64,000 nt of DNA. Source: Lysobacter soyae. GTDB taxonomy: Bacteria > Pseudomonadota > Gammaproteobacteria > Xanthomonadales > Xanthomonadaceae. The translations under genes were made by a program, and so were the position numbers. The stretch is from positions 1,116,001 through 1,180,000 of the forward strand of contig NZ_CP080544.1 of assembly GCF_019551435.1 (NCBI RefSeq), in the 5' to 3' direction. Shown here in pieces: positions 1-9,859 of this stretch (within the stretch, counting starts at the first letter, position 1; the number at the start of each line of letters is the position of its first letter). Below the pieces are notes generated by a model. The model was not told where the DNA came from. It did no database searches and worked only from the letters and a program-made list of their open reading frames with translations.

Positions 1-138
1 TGGGATCCATGGAAATTCCGCGAATGAAAAAATTCATTCTAGCGGTACTCGTGTCAAATGAACGGGCGTGTCAACCTTGCCCTTGCGCGCCGGAAAGACT
101 AGGCTCGGGTTTCAGCTTCAAGTGACTGGATCGGACAA

Positions 139-1716
139 GTGCGGATTGCAAAAAAGTGTGTGTTGGCGGCGTCGCCGCTGGTAATGGCAATGCTGGTGTC
201 GCCTTCCGCGGCCGCCCGGAACAGCAAGGAAACCGCATTGCGCGCAGAAATGACGCGTTTGGAAAATGTGGCAAAGGCGGCCAAATCGGCCGATGAGCGT
301 GATCGCGCCATCTCACAGATGGATGACGCACTCCAGCAATGCGGGAAATTGAAGGGTTGCCAAATCGTCCCGTTGCTCGAAATCTACAAGCGTTCACTCG
401 CGATCGAAGATTCGTTGGATGATGCGGACTTGGATGACATCGATGCGGAAGACCGGATCAATGTGACCGGGCTCAACGTGCCGGACGGTGCGAACGCCGA
501 TGCACTGTTGGATGATCGCAGTCGCAATTTCCTGGCGCGCGTGCAAATGAATCCGGCGGTTCAGGCCGGCATCCGCCGCTGGTTGACGGACATGCGTCCG
601 TCCTTGATGACCAGCTATGAGAATTTCCAGTACCTGAAACCGCAAATGGCGCCGGCGTTTCACAAGTACGGCCTGTCAGAGGCCTTGCTGTTCGGCATCG
701 TTGCCAAGGAATCGAACGGAAAAGTCCATGTCGGGTCGCGTGTCGGTGCGGTCGGACCTCTGCAATTCATGCCCGCCACCGGACGCAGATTCGGATTGGG
801 GAACGATGGGACCGGATTCGACACCCGTTACGACCCGGCCATGTCGGCTGAAGCGGCCGCCAGCTATATCGTGGAGCGTTTTGCCGAATTGAATGGCAGC
901 ATCGAAATGGCGTTGGCTGCCTATAACGGCGGTGAAGGTCGTGCGCTGCGCATCTTCAACGCGACGGGCAGCAAGAATTTCTGGGATTCGACCGTTTACA
1001 ACCAATTTCCTGCGGAAACACGCGATTACGTGCCGATGGTGATTGCCGCTGCTTGGCTGTACTTGCATGCACGCGACTACGGTCTGCGGTTCCCGCGCAT
1101 TTCCAACAAGCAGGTGTCGCTGCGACTGCAGAAGCCCACCACCTTGAATGAGATGACGATTTGCATGGGCAATCAGCGCGGCACCGACGGTTTCCAGCGC
1201 GCGTTGCGCAACATGAATCCGCGCTTGGATGCGAATCAATGGCTGCCAGCGGGAACCACGCTGACGGTCAACTCAACGATGTCGCGTGCCTACAGTTGGA
1301 ATTGCGTCAACGGCAAGCGTGCCGACATCGCGCGGCAAGTGATCAGCGCGGATCCCTCGACCGCCATCGTGCGGGTGGGGGCGTTGGTCAATCGCACGGA
1401 CGCGTCGGCAGACAACTCGGATGTCGTCGCCAGCAATCGTCCGGGTGATGACGCGACGTCTAACAACGATCCGGCCATGGTCGTGCAAAAGCCGGCGACA
1501 GCCAAATCACGGGCCTTGATAACCCCCGCCAAATCCGCGGCGGTCACCAATTCGGTACCGTCCACGCATCGCGTGCGCGACGGCGAAACGCTCTACAGCA
1601 TTGCGCGCGATTACCAATGCAATGTCGGTGGGCTGATCAGTGGCAACGCACTGAAAGCGCCGCGGTATAACATCCGGCCCGGTCAGGTCTTGAGCTTGGC
1701 CAACTGCAAGCGTTGA
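139..1716 (+). CDS. mltD: Membrane-bound lytic murein transglycosylase D-like protein with C-terminal LysM
   Basis: The 525-residue protein would cleave the glycan strands of peptidoglycan in the periplasm to give 1,6-anhydromuropeptides. Residues 1-26 look like a signal peptide ending at SAAA. A goose-lysozyme-type SLT domain spans about residues 165-320, with the catalytic Glu at E191 in AKESNG, then GPLQFMP and AAYNGGEGRA. A LysM peptidoglycan-binding repeat lies at about 480-523 (VRDGETLYSIARDY), after an Ala/Thr-rich linker. The start is GTG at 139 without a good ribosome site. The gene converges on psd, leaving only 6 bases between stops. E. coli MltD has two LysM repeats, and only one is clear here, so MltD is a family-level name. 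Confidence 0.85.
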   Translation: MRIAKKCVLAASPLVMAMLVSPSAAARNSKETALRAEMTRLENVAKAAKSADERDRAISQMDDALQQCGKLKGCQIVPLLEIYKRSLAIEDSLDDADLDDIDAEDRINVTGLNVPDGANADALLDDRSRNFLARVQMNPAVQAGIRRWLTDMRPSLMTSYENFQYLKPQMAPAFHKYGLSEALLFGIVAKESNGKVHVGSRVGAVGPLQFMPATGRRFGLGNDGTGFDTRYDPAMSAEAAASYIVERFAELNGSIEMALAAYNGGEGRALRIFNATGSKNFWDSTVYNQFPAETRDYVPMVIAAAWLYLHARDYGLRFPRISNKQVSLRLQKPTTLNEMTICMGNQRGTDGFQRALRNMNPRLDANQWLPAGTTLTVNSTMSRAYSWNCVNGKRADIARQVISADPSTAIVRVGALVNRTDASADNSDVVASNRPGDDATSNNDPAMVVQKPATAKSRALITPAKSAAVTNSVPSTHRVRDGETLYSIARDYQCNVGGLISGNALKAPRYNIRPGQVLSLANCKR

Positions 1717-1732
1717 GGTTACTCAACGCTTG
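1707..1732. terminator. 11-bp hairpin spanning the stop codons of two convergent genes
   Basis: Arms CAAGCGTTGAG (1707-1717) and CTCAACGCTTG (1722-1732) are perfectly complementary around a GTTA loop. They contain both stop codons, because both proteins end in Lys-Arg-stop using the same codons. There is no clear T-tract on either side, so termination is an inference from position and symmetry. Confidence 0.5.
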
Positions 1733-2568
1733 TATTCGAACATCGGATCGCCCAATTTCACGGGCGTTTCCGCTGTGAGGCCCGATGCCCAGTTTCCGAC
1801 GTTTGCCGGAATCAAAACAATCACGGTTGAGCCGTAATTGAATCGGGCCATCTCTTCGAATCGTTTCAATGAGATGCCCTTGCCGCGCCAATCCTTGCGT
1901 TGGATGCGGTCGCCATACGCGGGGATTTCAATGCCGCTCCAGACGGTTTCGACGCCAGACACGAGCAATGCACCGACCATGACCATCATCATCGGGCCGA
2001 ACTCGGTCTCGAAGTGGCACACCAAGCGCTCGTTGCGAGCGAAAAGGCGGGGCACATTGCGCACGGCATCCGGACCGACGGAAAACAATCGTCCCGGCAC
2101 ATGCAAGGTTTCCACCAGTGTGCCGTCGCATGGCATATGGACCCGGTGGTAATCGCGCGGGGAAAGATAAATCGTGGCGAATTGGCCGTCATGAAACAGC
2201 GAGCCCAAATTCTCGTCACCCAACAATTCGGCGGTCGTGAACGATTGACCCTTGGCTTGGAAAATGCGCCCGTCCTCAATCGTTCCACATTGACTGATGC
2301 GACCGTCTGCCGGCATCGCCATGATGCGGTCATCCGTCGGGGGATTGCGCACGCCTTCTTTTAGCGCACGCGTGAAGAAGGCATTGAAGGTCGGGTAGCG
2401 GGACGCATCGGGTTCGGCTGCTTCGGCGAGATTCACGCCGAATTTGCGTACAACCGTATCGATCAACCATTGTTTGACACGGGGCTGTTGGGAGTAAGCC
2501 AAGCTACGCGCAGCGCTGGAGAGCGCGCGATGCGGCAGTACGTAGGTCAACCAAGTCAGCGGGCTCAC
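1723..2568 (-). CDS. psd: Phosphatidylserine decarboxylase proenzyme
   Basis: This enzyme makes phosphatidylethanolamine by decarboxylating phosphatidylserine at the inner membrane. The proenzyme self-cleaves to form a pyruvoyl group. The predicted site is G246-S247 in FNYGSTVI. D88 (ADGRI) and H144 (YHRVHMP) match the autoproteolytic triad of the E. coli enzyme. At 281 residues it is close to the usual length. The start is GTG at 2568, overlapping by four bases the TGA of the upstream Sco-like gene, so the two are probably co-transcribed and translationally coupled. Its partner pssA lies about 40 kb away in this window. Confidence 0.95.
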   Translation of the reverse strand: MSPLTWLTYVLPHRALSSAARSLAYSQQPRVKQWLIDTVVRKFGVNLAEAAEPDASRYPTFNAFFTRALKEGVRNPPTDDRIMAMPADGRISQCGTIEDGRIFQAKGQSFTTAELLGDENLGSLFHDGQFATIYLSPRDYHRVHMPCDGTLVETLHVPGRLFSVGPDAVRNVPRLFARNERLVCHFETEFGPMMMVMVGALLVSGVETVWSGIEIPAYGDRIQRKDWRGKGISLKRFEEMARFNYGSTVIVLIPANVGNWASGLTAETPVKLGDPMFEYKR

Positions 2569-3209
2569 GGCGTCGGTGCCTTTGCCAAGACATCGAAATC
2601 GCGTTGGATGGCGGCCGCGTCGAACGGCGCCTTCAGAAATCCTGCCAATTCACCGCGGGGATTGATCACCGCCATCGCCGCGGAGTGGTCCACGCTGTAT
2701 TGGTCGGGTTTCGAGGCGTCCTCGGGTGCGTTGCGCATGAAAACCATCGACAGCGACTGGGTGAATTCCAGCAGGTGCGCCTCATCCGTGGTCGCGGCGA
2801 GCGTATCGGCACTGAAGGCGCTGGCATAACGCTGCGCAACTTCGGGTGTGTCGCGGTTCGGATCCACACTGACGAAAACCAAGCGAGGGCGCTGATCGGC
2901 GGCATAGGTCTGATTCCAGTGCGCCTGCACCGGCTTCATGGTGGCGAGCGTCGTCGGGCAGATGTCCGGGCAATGCGTGAAGCCAAGAAAAATCAGGGTC
3001 CAATGCCCCTTCAAATCCGCGGGCGTGAAGCGCTGGCCGCCTGCGCGTTGCAATTCGAATGCCGGTAACGCACGCGGTGCGTCCATGAGCTGGACCGCGG
3101 TCAATTTCGGTGGGGCTGCGGCGGGCCGTTCGAAATACAGCCATCCGGAGACCAAGCCGGCCAAGCCGAATGCCACTACAAGGATCCACAAAGTCGAACG
3201 ATTGAACAT
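2565..3209 (-). CDS. SCO1/SenC family copper chaperone, membrane-anchored thioredoxin fold
   Basis: SCO proteins deliver copper to cytochrome c oxidase or act as periplasmic thiol-disulfide proteins. One N-terminal membrane segment (about residues 7-26) is followed by a thioredoxin-like domain. That domain has the CxxxC copper motif at C80 and C84 (HCPDICP) and the distal His ligand H175 (VDHSA). The 214-residue length fits the family. ATG at 3209 is the natural start. The gene is divergent from prmB and overlaps psd by four bases. No oxidase genes lie nearby, so the client cannot be read from context. Confidence 0.9.
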   Translation of the reverse strand: MFNRSTLWILVVAFGLAGLVSGWLYFERPAAAPPKLTAVQLMDAPRALPAFELQRAGGQRFTPADLKGHWTLIFLGFTHCPDICPTTLATMKPVQAHWNQTYAADQRPRLVFVSVDPNRDTPEVAQRYASAFSADTLAATTDEAHLLEFTQSLSMVFMRNAPEDASKPDQYSVDHSAAMAVINPRGELAGFLKAPFDAAAIQRDFDVLAKAPTP

Positions 3210-3251
3210 GGAAAATCGGCATCAGAAGAGTGCCCCAATGATACCGTCTGC

Positions 3252-4229
3252 ATGACGTGTCGCCTCTATACTGTGGGATTCATCCATCGAGCCTCGCCCG
3301 TGCTTCCCGCCAACGTCCCCGAACTGCGCACTCTCATCGACCACATCCGTTACGGCGGAAGCCGCTTCAATGAGGCCGGCCTGACGTTTGGTCACAGTTT
3401 CGACAACGCCATGGATGAGGCCACACAGTTGGTGCTTCACGCCTTGCACATGCCGCATGACCTCTCGCCGGTCTATGGCGCTGCGGCTGTGACGGCGGAA
3501 GAGCAGGCCAAGATCCTGGCGCTGTTCAACCGCCGTATCAATGAACGGATTCCGGCCGCGTACCTCACCGGCGAGGCATGGTTTGCGGGCCTGTCGTTCA
3601 AGTCCGATCCGCGGGCGCTGGTGCCGCGCTCCCCGATTGCCGAATTGATCGAATCCGGCTTTGAGCCGTGGTTGGGCGGTCGCGAAGTATCGCGGGCCTT
3701 GGATCTGTGCACCGGATCGGGCTGTATTGCGATCGCAATGGCCCATTACCAGCCTGACTGGCAAGTCGATGCTGTCGATTTGTCAGATGACGCGCTGGCA
3801 CTGGCGGCGGAAAACAAGGCGCGACTTCTGACCGAAAACGTCGAGTTGGTGAAGTCGGATCTGTTCTCGCAATTGTCGGGCCGCGTCTACGATTTGATCG
3901 TGACGAACCCGCCCTACGTCACCAATGACGAAACGGATGCGCTTCCCGCGGAATACGCTTTTGAACCCGAGATGGGTTTGCGCGCCGGTGATGACGGACT
4001 CGACCTTGCATTGAAAATCATGCGGGACGCGCCGGCGCATTTGAGTGAGGACGGTTTGTTGATTTGCGAAGTCGGCGAAGCGGAACATGCTTTGGCGGCT
4101 TTGTTGCCGGAAGTGCCGATGGTTTGGGTCGAATTCAAAGTCGGACAAATGGGAATTTTCGTGATCGAACGCGAGGACTTGGTGCAGCATCACGACCGCA
4201 TTCGCAGTTTGGCGGACGCACGCGGTTGA
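3252..4229 (+). CDS. prmB: Ribosomal protein L3 glutamine N5-methyltransferase
   Basis: PrmB methylates a glutamine of ribosomal protein L3 using S-adenosylmethionine. The helical N-terminal domain is followed by a Rossmann methyltransferase core with the SAM motif [14 protein letters not shown] and the catalytic NPPY (VTNPPYVT). The listed start is ATG at 3252 (325 residues). In-frame GTG at 3300 gives 309 residues, closer to the usual 310 of PrmB. A TATACT sequence at 3267-3272 resembles a -10 box, which also favours the later start. The gene heads a forward run and overlaps the TTG start of aroC. Confidence 0.9.
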   Translation: MTCRLYTVGFIHRASPVLPANVPELRTLIDHIRYGGSRFNEAGLTFGHSFDNAMDEATQLVLHALHMPHDLSPVYGAAAVTAEEQAKILALFNRRINERIPAAYLTGEAWFAGLSFKSDPRALVPRSPIAELIESGFEPWLGGREVSRALDLCTGSGCIAIAMAHYQPDWQVDAVDLSDDALALAAENKARLLTENVELVKSDLFSQLSGRVYDLIVTNPPYVTNDETDALPAEYAFEPEMGLRAGDDGLDLALKIMRDAPAHLSEDGLLICEVGEAEHALAALLPEVPMVWVEFKVGQMGIFVIEREDLVQHHDRIRSLADARG

Positions 4230-5326
4230 ATAGCTTCGGCAGGCTCTTGCGTGTCACTACGTTCGGCGAGTCGCACGGACCGGCGATCGGCTGCGTGGTG
4301 GATGGCTGCCCGCCGGACATCCCTCTGAAGGCCGCTGACTTCAGCGAAGATCTGGCACGCCGCGCCACCGGAAAATCGCGTCATGTATCGCAGCGCCATG
4401 AGCCGGATGAGGTTGAGATCCTGTCAGGCGTCTACGAAGGCGTCACAACGGGCACCCCGATTGCGCTGTTGATCAAGAATGTCGATGCGCGCAGCAAGGA
4501 CTACGCAACCATTGCCCAAAGCTTCAGGCCCGGGCACGCCGACTACACCTACCTGCGCAAGTACGGCATTCGTGATCCGCGTGGCGGGGGACGCAGCAGT
4601 GCGCGTGAAACCGCGGTCCGCGTCGCGGCGGGCGTCATCGCCAAGAAATGGCTGCGGCATCGTCACGGCATCGAGATTCGTGCCTGCGTCACACAGGTCG
4701 GCACGTTCAAAGCGGACCGTTTGGACTGGACGCACGTCGAAGACAACGGATTGTTTTGGCCGGACGCGGCGCAAGTGCCGCAATTGGAAGCCTATTTGGA
4801 TGCATTGCGGAAGTCGGGCGACTCCTGCGGAGCGCGCTTGTTGGTGGAGGCCACTGGTGTCCCTGCCGGATGGGGCGAACCGGTTTACGGAAAGCTCGAT
4901 GCGGAAATTGCCGCTGCCATGATGTCGATCAACGCGGCTAAGGGCGTCGAGATCGGGGCTGGGTTCGACAGTGTCGCGCAATCAGGCACGCAGCATCGGG
5001 ATGCCCTCACGCAGGAGGGGTTCCTCTCCAATCACGCCGGCGGAATTCTGGGTGGCATCAGTACCGGCCAGATGATTCGCGTCGGTGTCGCGTTCAAGCC
5101 AACCTCCAGTTTGCGTATCCCCGTGCAAAGCTTGGATGAGCGCGGAGAAGTGGTGGAGGTGGTCACGACTGGCCGGCACGATCCCTGTGTGGGCTTGCGC
5201 GCCGCACCGATTTGCGAGGCGATGTTGGCCCTCGTGTTAATGGATCAGGCCATGCGCCATCAGGCCCAATGCGGTGAAGTCGTGCACGATATGCCCGCCA
5301 TCCCGCCGGGTCGTGAAGAATTTTGA
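4226..5326 (+). CDS. aroC: Chorismate synthase
   Basis: AroC makes chorismate from 5-enolpyruvylshikimate-3-phosphate using reduced FMN, the last step of the shikimate pathway. The start is TTG at 4226, overlapping the prmB stop, and gives 366 residues, near the 361 of E. coli. It begins [17 protein letters not shown], the chorismate synthase signature. The second signature region around [12 protein letters not shown] and the [13 protein letters not shown] segment are present. It is retained although the tryptophan genes downstream look lost, as expected if chorismate is still needed for other aromatics or folate. Confidence 0.95.
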   Translation: MNSFGRLLRVTTFGESHGPAIGCVVDGCPPDIPLKAADFSEDLARRATGKSRHVSQRHEPDEVEILSGVYEGVTTGTPIALLIKNVDARSKDYATIAQSFRPGHADYTYLRKYGIRDPRGGGRSSARETAVRVAAGVIAKKWLRHRHGIEIRACVTQVGTFKADRLDWTHVEDNGLFWPDAAQVPQLEAYLDALRKSGDSCGARLLVEATGVPAGWGEPVYGKLDAEIAAAMMSINAAKGVEIGAGFDSVAQSGTQHRDALTQEGFLSNHAGGILGGISTGQMIRVGVAFKPTSSLRIPVQSLDERGEVVEVVTTGRHDPCVGLRAAPICEAMLALVLMDQAMRHQAQCGEVVHDMPAIPPGREEF

Positions 5327-5357
5327 TCGTTTCAGTACAAAAGCACAGAGAACGGAT

Positions 5358-6362
5358 ATGAAAGTTGCAGTTGTGGGCGCCACGGGCGCGGTCGGTGAAG
5401 TGATGCTTTCCATTCTGGCGGAGCGCAAATTCCCGGCCGATGAAGTTGTGGCCTTGGCCAGTGAACGGTCGGCGGGCAGTGAAGTTGAGTACGGAAATCG
5501 AAAACTGACCGTGCGCGATTTGGCCAGCTTTGACCCGGTCGGCGTGGACATCGCCTTGTTCTCTGCAGGCGGCGAAACGTCCAAAGCCTATGCGCCGAAA
5601 TTTGCGGCGGCCGGGGCCATCGTGATCGACAATTCTTCCGCTTTCCGCCAGGACCCGGATGTGCCCTTGGTCGTCTCGGAAGTGAATCCTGAGGCATTGA
5701 ATGACATTCCCAAAGGCATCGTCGCCAATCCGAATTGCTCGACGATGCAGTTGATGGTTGCCATTGCCCCCATCCACCGCAAGGTCGGCATCGAGCGACT
5801 GAATATTGCCACTTACCAATCCGTTTCCGGCACGGGAAAACGGGCGATGGAAGAGTTGGGTAAGCAGACCGCCGACTTGCTGAATTTCAATGCCGCCGAG
5901 CCTTCGGTTTATCCCGTGCAAATCGCATTCAACGTGATTCCCCATGGTGGCGATTTTCTCGACAACGGCTATACCTCTGAAGAAATGAAGTTGGTATGGG
6001 AAACCCGCAAGATTCTTGGCGATCCTTCCATTCAGATCAACGCCACCGTGGTCCGCGTTCCCGTGTTTTTCGGGCATTCCGAAGCGGTTGCCATCGAGAC
6101 ACGCGAAAAGATTTCGGCGGCGGAAGTGCGTCAGCTGATCGATCAAGCGCCGGGTGCCGAGTTGGTGGACATGCGTGAACCCGGTGGATATCCGACACCG
6201 GTCACCCATGCCTCCGGCAACGACGCCGTTTTCGTCGGACGGATTCGTGAAGACATCTCGCATCCGCGCGGCATCAACATGTGGGTGGTCTCGGACAATA
6301 TTCGCAAAGGGGCGGCTTTGAACGCGGTCCAGATTGCCGAATTGATTGCAAACAAGCCTTGA
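5358..6362 (+). CDS. asd: Aspartate-semialdehyde dehydrogenase
   Basis: Asd reduces aspartyl phosphate to aspartate semialdehyde, the branch point for lysine/diaminopimelate, threonine and methionine. The N-terminal NADP-binding motif is GATGAVGE, and the catalytic Cys is C127 in NPNCSTMQ. I chose ATG at 5358 (334 residues), since the protein then begins MKVAVVGATG; an upstream in-frame ATG at 5274 would add residues foreign to the family and overlap aroC. The gap to aroC is 31 bases, and fimV follows after 37 bases. Confidence 0.95.
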   Translation: MKVAVVGATGAVGEVMLSILAERKFPADEVVALASERSAGSEVEYGNRKLTVRDLASFDPVGVDIALFSAGGETSKAYAPKFAAAGAIVIDNSSAFRQDPDVPLVVSEVNPEALNDIPKGIVANPNCSTMQLMVAIAPIHRKVGIERLNIATYQSVSGTGKRAMEELGKQTADLLNFNAAEPSVYPVQIAFNVIPHGGDFLDNGYTSEEMKLVWETRKILGDPSIQINATVVRVPVFFGHSEAVAIETREKISAAEVRQLIDQAPGAELVDMREPGGYPTPVTHASGNDAVFVGRIREDISHPRGINMWVVSDNIRKGAALNAVQIAELIANKP

Positions 6363-6399
6363 TTCCCTCTACAGTGCCAAGAGGATATTGGGGCTTGAC

Positions 6400-8070
6400 A
6401 TGAAGAAGTTCTTGCAAGTCATTGTGATTGCACTGGCTTTCGCGGTGGCCAGCGTGCCTGCATGGGCATTGGGATTGGGACAAATCCAGGTCAAGTCGCG
6501 TCTCAACGAGCCGTTTCTGGCCCATATTCCGATCATTTCAAATGATCCTGCCGAGCTGCAGGAGCTGAGCGCCAAACTCGCCGATCCCGAGACCTTCGTC
6601 CGCATCGGTTTGCCTTTGCCTGATCGACTGGTTTCCGATTTACATTTCTCGATTGAGACCGGCGATGACGGCAAGCCGTTCGTCAAGGTCACCAGTGTGA
6701 CGCCGGTGACCTTGCCCGAGCTGGATTTCCTCGTTGAAGTGCAATGGTCCGACGGCCGGCTGGTACGCGAATATTCGGCACTCATGGCGGCGCCCAATAC
6801 GATTGCCGGTGCGCCACCGGTTATCGAAGCGCCAACCGTCGCCGCCGCCAATACCGTCGAGCGAATGGATACGGCCGCGACGGAAAGCCTGCCCGATGCC
6901 ATCGCGCCAACGCCTTCATCCACAACGACCGTCGACGAGACGCGGGTTGCTGACAGCAATCTCGCCAATACGCCTTCGGTGGTCCGCGATTCGGGTATTG
7001 CCGCATCAGGCAAGACCTACGGCCCGATCCGATATGGCGAGACGCTCGGCGACATCGCGCGTGAAATGGCGGGCTCCAACGGCGATGCCGTGGCCACCAT
7101 GCAGCAGTTGTTGGCACTCAATCGCGATGCCTTCATCGGCGGTAACATCAATCGGCTCAAGGCCGGCGCGGTGCTTCGAACACCGGAAGGCAGCCGCGAT
7201 GTGAAGCCGGCGGACGCCGAAGAGCGTGCCGCAGTGACCGCTGCCGCGCCGTCAATGACCAATCGCGCTGCACGCGCGGAAGACACTTCTACCGTGGCGA
7301 ATACCGTGTCGGGTGCGAGTCGCGCCAGCACAGCAACGGCGCCGAAGGCGTCCCGTGAAGCCAGGCTCAAGATCGTGGCACCCACAGCCAACAACGATGC
7401 ACCCACCACGCGTAGCGGCGGTGGTACCCAAGGGGATGGCGACATGCTTCAACAACAACTCCAACAAGCCAACGAATCCATTGCCAGCAAAGACGCCGAA
7501 ATCAATGAACTGAAATCGCGTGTCGCCGAGCTTGAGCAGCTCAAGAACAAGCAGGCACAGTTGATTGCCATCAAAGACACGCAGTTGGCAAGCGCCGAGA
7601 AGAATCTCGAAACCCGGCAGGCATCCCCGCGCAACGACGCGTCGTCGAGCGCTGCGTTCCCTTGGATGGGTCTCACTTTGGGCTTGTTGGGCGCGCTGGC
7701 GTTGGCCGGATTGGCTTGGTTCTTCCTGCGCCGCAAGGCGCCCAAGACCGCGCAGTCGGCGACACCGCGCTGGTTGCAAGAAGGTGAGGGCGCACGCACT
7801 GCACCGTCGTTTGCCGCAGAAATGCCCCGAGATGCATCAGTTCCGTCGGCGCAAGATACCGGTACGCCCGTCGATGACGTCGTGTCGGCTGATGAAAGCG
7901 AGAAGGCTGACAGCGACCACGATGCGTTGTCGAAAATTGCCAAGGCGCGGGCGTGCATCGTCGTCGGTGACAAATCCACCGCACGTGAAATTCTCGAAGA
8001 ATTGCTCGCAGGAACGCTGCTGCCGGAGACTCGTCTCGCTGCCGAACAACTCATGCAAAACCTCCGCTGA
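6400..8070 (+). CDS. fimV: FimV-like pilus assembly / polar hub protein
   Basis: FimV organises type IV pilus assembly and polar signalling in pseudomonads and relatives. At 556 residues this copy is shorter than Pseudomonas FimV (about 900). Order: signal peptide ending AWA at about residue 24, the FimV N-terminal domain (GQIQVKSRLNEPF), an Ala/Thr-rich linker, a LysM-like segment around YGETLGDIAREM, a Gln-rich coiled coil, one membrane helix (WMGLTLGLLGALALAGLAW) followed by RRK, and a short C-terminal TPR-like FimV domain (KIAKARACIVVGD). ATG at 6400 places the signal peptide first. The asd-fimV-truA order is typical of Xanthomonas relatives. No pil structural genes lie nearby. Confidence 0.88.
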   Translation: MKKFLQVIVIALAFAVASVPAWALGLGQIQVKSRLNEPFLAHIPIISNDPAELQELSAKLADPETFVRIGLPLPDRLVSDLHFSIETGDDGKPFVKVTSVTPVTLPELDFLVEVQWSDGRLVREYSALMAAPNTIAGAPPVIEAPTVAAANTVERMDTAATESLPDAIAPTPSSTTTVDETRVADSNLANTPSVVRDSGIAASGKTYGPIRYGETLGDIAREMAGSNGDAVATMQQLLALNRDAFIGGNINRLKAGAVLRTPEGSRDVKPADAEERAAVTAAAPSMTNRAARAEDTSTVANTVSGASRASTATAPKASREARLKIVAPTANNDAPTTRSGGGTQGDGDMLQQQLQQANESIASKDAEINELKSRVAELEQLKNKQAQLIAIKDTQLASAEKNLETRQASPRNDASSSAAFPWMGLTLGLLGALALAGLAWFFLRRKAPKTAQSATPRWLQEGEGARTAPSFAAEMPRDASVPSAQDTGTPVDDVVSADESEKADSDHDALSKIAKARACIVVGDKSTAREILEELLAGTLLPETRLAAEQLMQNLR

Positions 8071-8084
8071 GCGCGCTTTAAGCC

Positions 8085-8888
8085 ATGCGTTTCGCCTTGG
8101 GCATCGAATATGATGGCGGCCCGTTCCACGGTTGGCAGCGTTCATCCGCTGAGGTTCCGTCTGTACAAGGGGCGTTGGAGTCCGCGTTGTCCAAAGTGGC
8201 AAATGCGCCGATCAGCGTGACCTGTTCGGGACGTACCGACGCCGGTGTGCATGCCCGCTGCCAAGTGGTTCATTTCGATTCCGAGGTGGCGCGGGATACG
8301 CGTGCATGGTTGCTTGGCGCGACGACGCATTTGCCGCGGGAGATCGCAGTGGCATGGTGCCGACTTGTTCATCCGGAATTCAATGCCCGCTTTTCTGCGG
8401 TGCGTCGGGCCTATCGCTATACGCTACTCAACCGGCAAACCCGCCCGGGCTTCATGGCTCAGTATTTGGCGTGGGAGCTGCACTCCTTGGATGCGCAGGC
8501 CATGCACATCGCCGCACAATCGTTGGTGGGCGAGCACGATTTCAGCAGTTTTCGCAGTTCCCAATGCGAAGCACCGCATGCCAACCGTCTGTTGACATCG
8601 ATCGCTGTCCAGCGGAGAGGCGACCTGATTCATATTGACGTTGAGGGCAATGCGTTCCTGCACCACATGGTGAGAAACATCGTCGGCGCACTGATTGAGG
8701 TCGGGAAGGGGCGGCAACACGTGTCCTGGATTGGCGAACTGTTGGCGATGCGCGACAGAACCCAAGGCGGCGTCACCGCGGCGGCGTGTGGATTGGTGTT
8801 CATCGGGCCACGCTATCCTGAAAAATGGAATCTGCCCGAAGAGGTCACCACGCGTGAGATCGCTGTTTCGAACTCGAACCCTGTTTGA
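8085..8888 (+). CDS. truA: tRNA pseudouridine(38-40) synthase
   Basis: TruA converts uridines 38, 39 and 40 of the tRNA anticodon arm to pseudouridine. The catalytic Asp is D52 in [10 protein letters not shown]. The protein begins [13 protein letters not shown] and has 267 residues, matching the family. ATG at 8085 follows fimV by 14 bases. Its last 35 bases overlap the start of the TrpF-like gene if that gene uses GTG at 8854. Confidence 0.95.
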   Translation: MRFALGIEYDGGPFHGWQRSSAEVPSVQGALESALSKVANAPISVTCSGRTDAGVHARCQVVHFDSEVARDTRAWLLGATTHLPREIAVAWCRLVHPEFNARFSAVRRAYRYTLLNRQTRPGFMAQYLAWELHSLDAQAMHIAAQSLVGEHDFSSFRSSQCEAPHANRLLTSIAVQRRGDLIHIDVEGNAFLHHMVRNIVGALIEVGKGRQHVSWIGELLAMRDRTQGGVTAAACGLVFIGPRYPEKWNLPEEVTTREIAVSNSNPV

Positions 8889-9540
8889 CGGATTCATGCG
8901 GCCGGGCGATGTGCGCTTAGCGGGTGAGCTCGGTGCCGATGCGGTGGCTTTTCAATTCGGGCGCGAATCGACCCATAGCGTTCGGGTGGAGGCGGCGCGC
9001 AGCATGCGTCAGGCCATCACGCCGTTGGTGGGTTCCGTCGCCTCCTTTGCCAACAACACCCAGCAGGAGGTGCGGGAGGCCATCAAGCAACTGCGGCCGA
9101 ATCTGGCGATCTTCGCTGGTGAAGAAGAGGACGCGTTTTGCCGTGCTTTCGGCATCCCCTTCCTGAAGACTTTCAAGCAGGAGGCGCTTGTGCCCGGAAT
9201 GGATGGCAAGCAGTTGCACGCCAAGTTTCCAAGCGCTGCCGGATTCGTATTCCGGGCGGCGCAAGCTTCGAGTACCACGTCACAGTCCGACTGGAAATGG
9301 TTGCCCAGCGAGCTCACCAAGCCCTTTCTGCTCTCGGGCGGGTTTAGAATCGATGAGATATTCGAGATCATCACGACCGTCGAGCCTTGGGGCATCGTCG
9401 TCTGCGATGAGATCGAGGCCCGACACGGCCTCAAAGACGGTGAGCTGATGCGTCAAGTGGTTTTCGAATCCAGACGCGCCGATTGCCATGAGGTCCAAAA
9501 CGCCTGTGAAGGCACGCTCCCGGATACACGACATGACTGA
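8854..9540 (+). CDS. trpF: Degenerate phosphoribosylanthranilate isomerase (TrpF-fold pseudoenzyme)
   Basis: The 228-residue reading frame keeps the TrpF (beta/alpha)8 layout and sits where trpF lies in Xanthomonas relatives, but its active site is gone. Where TrpF has KxCGxTR this protein has LFDGFMR, so the catalytic Cys is Asp. The QxHGEE site reads IFAGEE (His lost). The strand carrying the catalytic Asp reads GFVFRA, with Arg in its place. The GGxG phosphate loop is SSTT, and VDVSSGVE is VVCDEIE. The scaffold stretches [23 protein letters not shown] and the tail RRADCHE remain. GTG at 8854 aligns with the family N-terminus; ATG at 8896 would remove strand 1. Isomerase activity is very unlikely. 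The intact frame suggests recent decay or a new role. Confidence 0.8.
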   Translation: MRSLFRTRTLFDGFMRPGDVRLAGELGADAVAFQFGRESTHSVRVEAARSMRQAITPLVGSVASFANNTQQEVREAIKQLRPNLAIFAGEEEDAFCRAFGIPFLKTFKQEALVPGMDGKQLHAKFPSAAGFVFRAAQASSTTSQSDWKWLPSELTKPFLLSGGFRIDEIFEIITTVEPWGIVVCDEIEARHGLKDGELMRQVVFESRRADCHEVQNACEGTLPDTRHD

Positions 9541-9859
9541 CGATAACGCAACCAACACCCAGGCAAACGAAACTGAAGGCGTCGCACTCGACCCGCAATT
9601 TTTCACCGCAACGAATGCCTATCTGGAATTGGCCAATCAACAAGGCCAAACTTTCGGCATGAAGCGCGTCAGTGCAGCGATCTTGTATGCCGCTGCGCGT
9701 TATAACTCTCATGCTTTCATCGGTTACGAAACCAACCCGGCGGCCAACAAGGAAGCCTTCGTCGAATACATGCTCGACTTGTATCGCCGCATGTTGGAAG
9801 AAAACGTCGACAATTTGATCGAGAACAATCAAGCCGTCGCCAACGCGGGTCAGGCCTGA
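9533..9859 (+). CDS. DUF3144 family protein, unknown function
   Basis: This is a 108-residue acidic, soluble, mostly helical protein of the DUF3144 family, found in proteobacteria without known function. Recognisable family stretches are FFTATNAYLELANQQ, MKRVSAAILYAAARYN and EAFVEYMLDLYRRMLEENVDN. ATG at 9533 overlaps the last 8 bases of the TrpF-like gene, so the two are probably translated together. In related genomes, as I remember them, trpB and trpA lie just downstream; here accD follows after 62 bases. Nothing in the sequence indicates a catalytic site. Confidence 0.75.
   Translation: MTDDNATNTQANETEGVALDPQFFTATNAYLELANQQGQTFGMKRVSAAILYAAARYNSHAFIGYETNPAANKEAFVEYMLDLYRRMLEENVDNLIENNQAVANAGQA

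Noticed and set aside
9-125. Short open frame of 38 codons upstream of the transglycosylase gene
   Set aside because: It has no recognisable domain, no clear ribosome site and an odd composition toward the end; chance is more likely than a gene.
5163-6263. Long reverse-strand open frame of 366 codons opposite asd
   Set aside because: It lies opposite a clear asd gene, has a His/Arg/Gly-rich composition typical of an antisense shadow, and no domain is recognisable.
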